Shown: positions 1 through 4,997, counted from the stretch's first letter. The stretch: 12,391 bases of DNA from Sulfidibacterium sp046706345 (GCA_046706345.1 JBJKPL010000263.1:1-12391), one strand, 5' to 3'. Notes: generated by a model from the letters alone, not told the origin. Program-made: numbers and translations.

Positions 1-483
1 ACTCACTATAACCCCTCCGGTTTCCAGAACGGCATTCCAGTTCAATCCCCAGTCTTTTCTATTGATTTTACCTTCGAGCGAAAAACCTGCTTTCTCATTC
101 CCCCAGGGATCTTTGTTGATGCCGCCGAATTCGACGTTTAGTGTCACTTCTTTTGAAATGCCCTTGATGGTCAACAGGCCTTTCATTTTGTAGTTTTCAT
201 CATCCACTTTTTCTAAAGATGCGCTTTCGAATAACAGTTCTTTGTTGTTTTCCACATCGAAGAAATCCGCACTTTTCAGGTGATTGTCCCTGTCGTTTTC
301 GTTGGTGAAGATGGAGGCGGCATCCACCGTAACCCTGACGCTTGATTTCAGGATATCCTCACCGTCGATCTCTGCCTGGAAGTTGCGGAATTCGCCTTTC
401 ACGTTGGCGATCATCATGTGTTTTACTTTGAACATCAGTTCACTGTGTGCCGGGTCGAGAACCCATTTTGTTTTTGATTCCAT
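1..483 (-). CDS. YceI-family protein (partial, C-terminus outside window)
   Basis: The minus strand reads open from an ATG at 483-481 for 161 codons to the window edge, so only the C-terminal end is missing. The translation starts MESKTKWVLDPAHSELMFKV and contains the family hallmarks: W-x-LDPAHSEL-x-F-x-VKH near the N-terminus, NENDRDNHLKSADFFDVEN (about residues 65-83), and a late GLTIKGISKEVTLNVEFGG-like strand followed by DPWGNEKAGFSLEGKINRKDWGLNWN. YceI proteins are lipocalin-like beta-barrels that bind isoprenoid or other amphiphilic ligands. Many are periplasmic, but this one shows no signal peptide, so it is probably cytosolic. A TAnnTTTG element lies 46 nt upstream and a perfect dyad lies further upstream. 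The AraC gene sits just upstream on the same strand and could regulate it (inference). Family assignment is firm; the ligand is unknown. Confidence 0.9.
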   Translation of the reverse strand, partial: MESKTKWVLDPAHSELMFKVKHMMIANVKGEFRNFQAEIDGEDILKSSVRVTVDAASIFTNENDRDNHLKSADFFDVENNKELLFESASLEKVDDENYKMKGLLTIKGISKEVTLNVEFGGINKDPWGNEKAGFSLEGKINRKDWGLNWNAVLETGGVIVS

Positions 484-528
484 TGTTATCGTTTTTTTTG
501 TGTTACAATCTATTTATGATTTACACGG

Positions 529-536
529 CAAAAGTA
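529..536 (-). promoter_or_regulatory. TAnnTTTG -7 promoter element of the YceI-family gene
   Basis: The minus strand reads TACTTTTG, an exact match to the Bacteroidetes housekeeping -7 consensus TAnnTTTG, 45 nt before the ATG at 483. No clear TTTG -33 element is seen at the expected distance, so the promoter may be weak or activator dependent. A 23-nt dyad lies about 50 nt further upstream. Confidence 0.5.
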
Positions 537-584
537 GTTTGACGATAACAGCGGAGGGTAGCAGAATTCGGAAATCATGTGATA

Positions 585-607
585 CTATTTGGAAATATTC
601 CAAATAG
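585..607. repeat. Perfect 10-bp inverted repeat with 3-nt centre, possible operator
   Basis: CTATTTGGAA - ATA - TTCCAAATAG: two perfect 10-bp arms in the gap between the AraC gene and the YceI gene. On the minus strand it lies 27 nt downstream of the AraC stop codon and about 50 bp upstream of the YceI -7 element. No T-tract follows it on either strand, and it is AT-rich, so an intrinsic terminator is less likely than a binding site for a dimeric regulator. The regulator is unknown; AraC proteins usually prefer direct rather than inverted repeats. Confidence 0.6.
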
Positions 608-633
608 CGAATGTGTTGCTCCCGGTGGTAAGC

Positions 634-1464
634 TTAAACCAGTTGTTTTTGGGTTGTTTCCCGAAACTCGCTGGGGGTTTGCCCTGATTTCTTTTTGAAC
701 ACCCGGGTAAAATAGGATTTCTCCTGATAGCCCAGCTCGAAGCCGATCTCAGCCACGGTTTTGTCGGTGGTGATCAGCAGGTTTTTGGCTTCGATCAGTT
801 TCCGCGTCTCGATGATCTCCGAAACGCTTTGGTTCAAAATGTTCTGACAGATCAGGTTCAGGTTCCGGGAGGACATAAAAAGTTTTTCGGCATAAAATTC
901 CACGCCTTCCGGCCGGTGAAAGTTCTCTTCCAGGATCCGGAGAAAGTTTTTAAAAGTCGTGTTTTGTGTTTTTTCGATGATCTCCTCCTCGGGAAGAGCC
1001 TTTTTGCGCTCGGTTTCGATCATATTCAGCAAGGCACTCAGCAGGTGCTGAATCACGGCATAGTCGGGTTCCGGCTGGCGGGTCTCCTGAAAGATCATCT
1101 CACAGAGATTCGGGATGCGGATAAAACACCCGGTGAAGGCCAGTTGGACATTGGCCCGGCCATGAAAATTTGCATAAAGCTGAAATGTGGTTTCGGGAAT
1201 GAACTCGCTCCGGAAACGGATCACCCAGATGTCACATTTTCCGTCTTTCAGCTTGGGTACCACACGATGTACCTTGCCTTTGGTAACAAAACTGACAAAT
1301 GGGGCGTTGATCTCTTCCGATTCGAAATCGATATAATGATCCAGGGCCCCTTCCATGCCTACCAGCAGTTCCTCGTAATCATGCTGATGCGGTTTGTTTT
1401 CCGAAGCGGCAATCTTCCTTACGCCGGCTTCATCCAGTTTAAAAATGTCGATGAATTTATCCAT
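634..1464 (-). CDS. AraC-family transcriptional regulator
   Basis: A 276-residue protein of usual AraC-family length. The N-terminal half looks like a cupin-type sensing domain: HQHDYEELLVGMEGALDHY at about residues 26-44, followed by FVTKGKVHRV. The C-terminal ~100 residues are the double helix-turn-helix: VEFYAEKLFMSSRNLNLICQ (first HTH), then the linker EIIETRKLIEAKNLL, then the second HTH with the typical VAEIGFELGYQEKSYFTRVFKKKSGQTPSEFR signature ending near the C-terminus. It is therefore a cytoplasmic DNA-binding regulator; the effector cannot be read from sequence. It is divergent from prfB across a 130-bp gap and upstream of, and co-oriented with, the YceI gene, the most obvious local target (inference). 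The start at 1464 gives a normal N-terminus (MDKFIDIFKL). Confidence 0.92.
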   Translation of the reverse strand: MDKFIDIFKLDEAGVRKIAASENKPHQHDYEELLVGMEGALDHYIDFESEEINAPFVSFVTKGKVHRVVPKLKDGKCDIWVIRFRSEFIPETTFQLYANFHGRANVQLAFTGCFIRIPNLCEMIFQETRQPEPDYAVIQHLLSALLNMIETERKKALPEEEIIEKTQNTTFKNFLRILEENFHRPEGVEFYAEKLFMSSRNLNLICQNILNQSVSEIIETRKLIEAKNLLITTDKTVAEIGFELGYQEKSYFTRVFKKKSGQTPSEFRETTQKQLV

Positions 1465-1567
1465 GCCAGTATCAATGGTAAAACCTGATGCCCGGTTTCA
1501 CGACCGGACTGTCCTTCTTTATTCAATAATCGTTCCAAAAGATTCCGGAAGATCAAATCATTCTTAT

Positions 1568-1575
1568 TATTTTTG
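1568..1575 (+). promoter_or_regulatory. Candidate -7 promoter element of prfB
   Basis: TATTTTTG matches TAnnTTTG and lies 19 nt before the prfB ATG at 1595, predicting a very short 5' leader. No good TTTG is present 18-20 nt upstream, so support rests on the -7 match and position only. Confidence 0.4.
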
Positions 1576-1594
1576 CGGAAATAAAACCTAAAAC

Positions 1595-2690
1595 ATGTAC
1601 ACAGCAGAAGCAATGAAAGGCCTGTCGGAAAGACTCGCGGCCTTGAGGAGGTATCTTTGACATTGATCGCAGGATCATGGAAGTGGAAGAAGAGGAAGAA
1701 AAAACCCAGGCGCCCGATTTCTGGGATGACCCCAAAGCGGCTGAGACGCTGCTGAAACAAATTCAGGAAAAAAAGCAGTGGACCGAAAAATATCAGGAGG
1801 TGGAATCGGCAGTAAACGACACCGCCATTCTGGCTGAATTTTATGAAGAGGGAGAGTCGGTCCAGGAGGAACTGAATGCCCAGTTTGAAGAAGCCGTGCG
1901 AAAAATTGAAGACCTGGAGTTTTACCGCATGCTGGGTAAGGAAGAAGACAAGCTGAACGCCATCCTGAAGATCAACCCCGGTGCCGGCGGCACCGAAAGC
2001 CAGGACTGGGCCGAAATGCTCATGCGGATGTACATTCGGTACGGCGAGCGGAAAAATTTCAAGGTAAAAGAACTGGATTTCCAGGAAGGCGATGTGGCGG
2101 GGATCAAGTCGGTATCCCTGGAAATTGAAGGTGAGTTTGCCTTCGGATTCCTGAAAGGAGAAAACGGTGTGCACCGCCTGGTGCGGCTGTCTCCCTATGA
2201 CTCCGCCAACCGGCGCCATACCTCTTTTGCCTCCGTTTATGTTTATCCCGTGGTGGACGACAGCATAGAAATTACGGTCAATCCGGCGGATATCACCTGG
2301 GACACCTTCCGCAGCAGCGGCCCGGGCGGACAAAATGTCAACAAGGTAGAAACGGCCGTACGGCTCCGGCACGCTCCGTCCGGACTGGTGATTGAATGCC
2401 AGGAAACCCGCTCGCAGCTTCAGAACCGCGACAAGGCGATGCGCATGCTGAAATCCCAGCTGTATGAGATCGAACTCCGTAAAAAACAGGAAGCCCAGGC
2501 CGAGATTGAAGGAAACAAAAAGAAGATCGAATGGGGTTCCCAGATCCGTTCCTATGTGCTGCATCCTTATAAACTGGTGAAAGACCTGCGTACCGGTTAC
2601 GAAACCTCCAACACACAGGCGGTGCTGGATGGCGAGCTGGACGATTTCATCAAAGCCTATTTGATGGAATACGCGGGAAATAAGGACTAA
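1595..2690 (+). CDS. prfB: Peptide chain release factor 2 (RF2), made by programmed +1 frameshift
   Basis: RF2 recognises UGA and UAA stop codons on the ribosome and releases the finished chain. Translation starts at ATG 1595 and reads 21 codons to CTT (1655-1657). The next codon is an in-frame TGA (1658-1660). Skipping T1658 resumes at GAC 1659 and reads to the TAA at 2688-2690, giving 364 residues, almost the 365 of E. coli RF2. The protein runs MYTAEAMKGLSERLAALRRY|LDIDRR and on into APDFWDD, matching the usual RF2 N-terminus. Domain signs: GGTESQDWAEMLMRMY mid-protein; a codon-recognition tripeptide SPY at about residues 199-201 (SPF in E. coli, then DSANRRHTSF); the catalytic GPGGQNVNK motif with GGQ at residues 244-246; and the late DLRTGYETSNTQAVLDG. 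Expression should be autoregulated: scarce RF2 slows termination at the internal TGA and favours the shift. A caller that ignores the shift would start at 1677 and lose 27 residues. Confidence 0.96.
1646..1661 (+). promoter_or_regulatory. prfB: Programmed +1 frameshift site of prfB
   Basis: AGGAGG (1646-1651), 3-nt spacer TAT, slippery CTT (1655-1657), stop TGA (1658-1660), then C. This is the same arrangement as in E. coli prfB: an internal Shine-Dalgarno three bases before CUU UGA C, where the P-site tRNA-Leu slips from CUU to UUU. The reading frame is open before the site only in one frame and after it only in the +1 frame, which supports function. Confidence 0.95.
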
Positions 2691-2768
2691 AAACTCCGGA
2701 ATTCACCAGGATTTTCAATATTTTGCGACTTCCTCGACTGAAACTGGTGTTAGATATTTTCGTTTCAA

Positions 2769-2803
2769 GGGAAAAATCGACCGAAAAACGGTTTGATTTT
2801 CCC
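2769..2803 (+). other. Imperfect stem-loop downstream of prfB
   Basis: Outer arms GGG-A-AAAATC (2769-2778) and GATTTTCCC (2795-2803) pair over 9 bp with one bulged A. Inner arms ACCG/CGGT (2780-2783 and 2789-2792) pair around an AAAAA loop. It starts 78 nt after the prfB stop codon and has no T-tract after it, so it may protect or process the 3' end rather than terminate intrinsically. Confidence 0.4.
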
Positions 2804-2828
2804 CGAAATTTCCAAAAAAGAAAAAAAT

Positions 2829-2856
2829 TTTGCAGGAAGGGTTAAAGTTCTGCAAA
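2829..2856. repeat. 7-bp inverted repeat TTTGCAG...CTGCAAA
   Basis: Perfect arms TTTGCAG (2829-2835) and CTGCAAA (2850-2856) around a 14-nt loop. The 3' arm with two following bases, CTGCAAACG, recurs upstream of leader 2 at about 6851-6859, where the partner arm is missing. It could be a regulator site or chance in AT-rich DNA. Confidence 0.3.
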
Positions 2857-2871
2857 CGTTATTATTAATTG

Positions 2872-2891
2872 TTTTCGGTTTTCACCGAAAA
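2872..2891. repeat. 8-bp perfect stem-loop TTTTCGGT/ACCGAAAA
   Basis: TTTTCGGT (2872-2879), loop TTTC, ACCGAAAA (2884-2891). The same octamer ACCGAAAA occurs at 2780-2787 inside the first stem-loop, so the motif appears three times (twice direct, once inverted) in about 110 bp. It lies about 140 bp upstream of the leader 1 promoter. Either a palindromic protein-binding site or an RNA hairpin is possible. Confidence 0.4.
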
Positions 2892-3011
2892 TGAAGATAT
2901 CAAAGGCTTAATTTTTTTGTTTATTTTGTAAATAATTGAAATAAAGAATTTTAACTATTAAAAAATTAATATTTATCGAAAGATGGGTGATTTTTCTGCT
3001 TGCTTTCCGGA

Positions 3012-3041
3012 TTTGAAAGCAAAGGTAAATTGATACTTTTG
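3012..3041 (+). promoter_or_regulatory. Promoter of ammonium operon 1 (leader 1)
   Basis: TTTG at 3012-3015, an 18-nt spacer, then TACTTTTG at 3034-3041: an exact TAnnTTTG -7 element with a matching -33 element. The same layout, with TTTT at -33 and TATTTTTG at -7, stands at exactly the same spacing before leader 2. The downstream bases are also shared (TTTTGAC-x-TGGTTGA). Transcription should begin close to 3048, about 60 nt before the leader ATG. Confidence 0.65.
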
Positions 3042-3102
3042 ACTTGGTTGAATCGGGAACTAATTCCACAAAACAAGAGATCAACCCATTTATTGAAACG
3101 AT

Positions 3103-3188
3103 CAGGAAAATGAAAAATCTGTTTTCAGACATATCAAAAGCGAAGATGGCGGCCGTCTCAGGCAAGCGTCCTTTGTTTCATTTTCCTG
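3103..3188 (+). repeat. 13-bp inverted repeat masking the leader 1 start codon
   Basis: Arm 1 CAGGAAAATGAAA (3103-3115) contains the leader ATG (3110-3112) and the preceding AGGA. Arm 2 TTTCATTTTCCTG (3176-3188) is its perfect reverse complement, 60 nt downstream inside the leader ORF. In RNA the two would form a 13-bp stem that hides the leader ribosome-binding region once arm 2 is transcribed. The identical pair occurs in leader 2. Arms seen directly; function inferred. Confidence 0.7.
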
Positions 3189-3343
3189 GAGATGCTGTCT
3201 TCACTTTCCCGTTAAATTCATTTGCATCTGCTTCCGCTTTGGGAGCTTCATCAACATTTTCTGTTGCAGAAACCGCATGGAACGATCAGCGTTTCAGCCA
3301 GCAATCCAATCAACAACAACAACAACAAAACAGAATGACGTAG
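3110..3343 (+). CDS. Gln/Asn-rich leader peptide 1 of ammonium operon 1 (77 aa)
   Basis: Predicted attenuation leader. The ORF runs from ATG 3110 to TAG 3341-3343 and has exactly the same length (77 aa) as leader 2. Conserved points: MK[ND]L at the start, LFHFP at residues 22-26, QRF at 60-62, and the C-terminus ...R-[MI]-T-stop. The last 18 residues hold nine Gln codons, including six consecutive CAA codons (3311-3328), plus Asn codons. The middle of the protein is not conserved between the two leaders, and no enzyme or membrane domain is visible, as expected if the act of translation is what matters. After the last Gln codon come only four sense codons, so a ribosome starved for Gln-tRNA would stop just short of the antiterminator arm. 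The frame also stays open upstream from a TTG at 3044, but ATG 3110 is preferred because it matches leader 2. Alternative: a non-coding structured RNA. Confidence 0.7.
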   Translation: MKNLFSDISKAKMAAVSGKRPLFHFPGDAVFTFPLNSFASASALGASSTFSVAETAWNDQRFSQQSNQQQQQQNRMT

Positions 3344-3345
3344 GT

Positions 3346-3390
3346 TATTTCCATAGATAATATATTGCGATATAAAGGCTTATGGGAATA
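3346..3390 (+). promoter_or_regulatory. Candidate antiterminator of attenuator 1
   Basis: TATTTCCATA (3346-3355) can pair over 10 bp (one G-U) with TATGGGAATA (3381-3390), which includes the upper 5' arm and the loop of the terminator; the two folds exclude each other. The first arm begins 2 nt after the leader stop codon, so a ribosome sitting on that stop would cover it, whereas one stalled in the CAA run would not. A small TATAT-TGCG-ATATA hairpin (3361-3374) can form inside the loop. The equivalent element exists in attenuator 2. Confidence 0.65.
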
Positions 3391-3406
3391 CCCGTAAGCC
3401 TTTTTT
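3374..3406 (+). terminator. Intrinsic terminator of attenuator 1
   Basis: AAAGGCTTATGGG (3374-3386), loop AATA, CCCGTAAGCCTTT (3391-3403): a 13-bp stem with one G-U pair, running into TTTTTT (3401-3406). It lies 21 nt before the first PII gene of the operon rather than at an operon end, which marks it as an attenuator. The stem is identical in attenuator 2; only the loop differs. Confidence 0.9.
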
Positions 3407-3427
3407 GTTTTCACCAAAATCCATCTC

Positions 3428-3811
3428 ATGAAAAAAATTGAAGCCATAATTCGTAAGTCGAAGTTTGAAGACATCAAAAAGGCATTGTACGATGCCGGAA
3501 TTGAATGGTTTTCTTACTGGGATTTGAGCGGGGTTGGCAAATCAGCCGAAACCCTGATAGTCAGAGGTCAAGCTTTCCACTCGAATTACCTCCAACGTCA
3601 CCTGCTTTGCATCATCGTTTGTGACAACCACCTGGACAAAACCGTGGAGGTTGTCATGGCCGCCCGGACCGGAGAAAAGGGCGACGGAAAGATCTTTGTG
3701 TCTCCCCTCGAAGAGAACTATTGTATCCGCACCGCAGACCCTGGTTCCGATGTCCGTTTCGGGGACGGCCTTTCAGAAATTAATCCAATTCAAAAACCGG
3801 TTCAACCTTGA
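3428..3811 (+). CDS. PII-family nitrogen regulatory protein, divergent, Phe in place of T-loop Tyr
   Basis: PII proteins are small trimeric sensors of ATP/ADP and 2-oxoglutarate that bind and gate Amt ammonium channels at the membrane. The fold is recognisable: MKKIEAIIRKSKFEDIKKAL at the start and the B-loop TG-x-x-GDGKIFVS at 81-92. Deviations compared with E. coli GlnB: the T-loop is one residue shorter; the uridylylation Tyr51 is Phe (VRGQAF, F50); the position of Gln39 is Ser; Lys58 is Arg; the first Arg of the RIR motif is Cys (YCIRTA, C99). Relative to its two neighbours it has also lost one residue just before the B-loop and has a longer C-terminal tail (127 aa). This suggests altered nucleotide binding and no uridylylation (inference). 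It is the first structural gene after attenuator 1 and is followed 51 nt later by the outer-membrane protein gene. No Shine-Dalgarno is seen. Confidence 0.92.
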   Translation: MKKIEAIIRKSKFEDIKKALYDAGIEWFSYWDLSGVGKSAETLIVRGQAFHSNYLQRHLLCIIVCDNHLDKTVEVVMAARTGEKGDGKIFVSPLEENYCIRTADPGSDVRFGDGLSEINPIQKPVQP

Positions 3812-3862
3812 CAAACCTGGCCATAAGCCGGTTCAGGTACTGAACTTCAAATAATTAAAAAA

Positions 3863-4555
3863 ATGAAAAAAATCCATAAAATCATAGTCTTAAGCACCCT
3901 GGTGGCGGTACTATTTTCAGGAAATACGGCCCGGGCGCAGCACCCTTCGGACAAAGCATCCTTTCATGCGGGGGCCGATATTTACAGCAGTTATGTATGG
4001 CGTGGCTCCAAAATTGCCGGTCCCTCCATTCAGCCAACGGTAGCCCTGAACGCCGGAGATTTTACGCTGGGGGTCTGGGGCTCCTACGGAACGGCCGTTC
4101 CGGGAGGGACCCCTTACGTTGAAACGGACCCTTACCTGTTATTTAATTTCAAAATGGGCCTGAGCCTGGGACTCACGGCCTATTATAATGAAGGTAACTT
4201 TAGTAAGTTGTCTGATACTACGGCAAGCTTTGCCTACGAGGTAAATGCGGGCTACAGTTTTAAAAACCTGTCGTTATCGGCGAACATTATATTGAACAAT
4301 TCACGGGCCGGATTGGGTAGCCAGGGGGGCGATACCTACCTTCAGGCGACTTATAACTTTCCCAAATTCAACCTGTTCCTCGGAGCAGGCAACGGCTGGT
4401 ATACCGTGGATCATAATTTCGACCTCTGCAATGTCGGCGTTGGTACCTCAAAAACCATTCAGGTGACCTCTAAATTTTCCATCCCGGTCACGGGACAGGT
4501 CATCGTGAATCCCAACCGAAAACAACTCTTTATGGTGGTGGGATTTTCACTGTAA
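3863..4555 (+). CDS. TorF-like (Gcw_chp) putative outer-membrane porin in the ammonium operon
   Basis: A 230-residue exported protein. The N-terminus MKKIHKIIVLSTLVAVLFSG plus NTARAQ is a clear signal peptide, with cleavage likely after ARA or AQ. The mature part starts ASFHAGADIYSSYVWRGSKI, resembling the D-Y-x-[FW]RG start of the TorF/Gcw_chp family, and is made of alternating polar and hydrophobic strands (FTLGVWGSYG, LSLGLTAYYNE, YEVNAGYSF, LQATYNF), ending in ...FMVVGFSL, a typical C-terminal barrel strand with a terminal hydrophobic residue. It is probably a beta-barrel of about 10-12 strands. It lies between two PII genes and upstream of amt in the same direction, so I infer a role in letting ammonium or a small nitrogen compound cross the outer membrane. 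Members of this family in Proteobacteria are also found near glnK-amtB (from memory). The family call is by motif only. Confidence 0.7.
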   Translation: MKKIHKIIVLSTLVAVLFSGNTARAQHPSDKASFHAGADIYSSYVWRGSKIAGPSIQPTVALNAGDFTLGVWGSYGTAVPGGTPYVETDPYLLFNFKMGLSLGLTAYYNEGNFSKLSDTTASFAYEVNAGYSFKNLSLSANIILNNSRAGLGSQGGDTYLQATYNFPKFNLFLGAGNGWYTVDHNFDLCNVGVGTSKTIQVTSKFSIPVTGQVIVNPNRKQLFMVVGFSL

Positions 4556-4616
4556 TGAACCCTCCCATCATCTTACACAATCCAAAAATTCAACATCAAA
4601 TTAAAAAACAAAAAAA

Positions 4617-4964
4617 ATGAAAAAAATAGAAGCCATTATTCGTACCTCCAAATTCGGAGAAGTAAAACAAGCCTTGCGCGAAGCCGGTATCGATTTCTTT
4701 TCCTACTGGGATGTTACCGGAGTCGGAAATGAGGTGGAAGAACATGCTTATCGCGGCACGGTCTACGATACCAGTTTTATTCCCCGGCAAATGCTCACGA
4801 TCGTCGTTCGGGACATCAACCTGCAAAAAACGGTGGACGCCATACTGGAGGCCGCCCAAACCGGAGTGATCGGCGACGGAAAGATCTTCATTTCCGATGT
4901 GATCGATTCCTACCGCATCCGCAATGCCGAGCGCGGTGATTCATCCTTATACAACAAGAAATAA
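4617..4964 (+). CDS. glnK: PII-family nitrogen regulatory protein (GlnK-like), T-loop Tyr retained
   Basis: A 115-residue PII protein directly upstream of amt (33-nt gap), the classic glnK-amtB pairing, so its likely job is to plug the Amt channel when nitrogen is sufficient. Seen: MKKIEAIIRTSKF start, T-loop YRGTVYDTSF with Tyr at residue 50 aligning with E. coli Tyr51, B-loop TGVIGDGKIF (82-91), and the RIR motif complete at 100-102. Gln39 of E. coli is not conserved (GVGNEVEE here), and Lys58 is Arg57, so 2-oxoglutarate binding may differ from the enterobacterial type. It has no attenuator of its own and depends on read-through from upstream or on an unseen internal promoter. The 61-nt gap before it is A-rich with no Shine-Dalgarno. 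Confidence 0.93.
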   Translation: MKKIEAIIRTSKFGEVKQALREAGIDFFSYWDVTGVGNEVEEHAYRGTVYDTSFIPRQMLTIVVRDINLQKTVDAILEAAQTGVIGDGKIFISDVIDSYRIRNAERGDSSLYNKK

Positions 4965-4997
4965 TCAGAATAACAAAAAATTTAGGAGTACACGAAA

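Larger units (their letters stand above)
2691..3011. other. AT-rich intergenic region between prfB and leader 1
   Basis: No convincing gene is seen in these 321 bases; open frames on both strands have no recognisable protein features. The region holds three separate stem-loops (listed individually) and then an increasingly A/T-rich stretch (about 2905-2990) that leads into the promoter of leader 1. Confidence 0.6.

Noticed and set aside
1473..1480. TACCATTG on the minus strand as promoter of the AraC gene
   Set aside because: One mismatch to TAnnTTTG and only 8 nt from the ATG, too close to serve it.
829..1488. 219-codon plus-strand ORF opposite the AraC gene
   Set aside because: Shadow of a well-supported AraC-family gene; no family resemblance.
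1419..2564. 381-codon minus-strand ORF opposite prfB
   Set aside because: Entirely antisense to prfB, which is certain; phase and composition indicate a shadow frame, and it also overlaps the AraC start.
3044..3109. Extension of leader 1 upstream to a TTG start
   Set aside because: The TTG lies at the predicted transcription start, and the equal length of both leaders from the ATGs at 3110 and 7107 favours the shorter form.
3346..3427. Metabolite riboswitch in the leaders
   Set aside because: No resemblance to the glnA or downstream-peptide glutamine aptamers that I could recognise; the Gln-coding ORF abutting the terminator explains the layout better.
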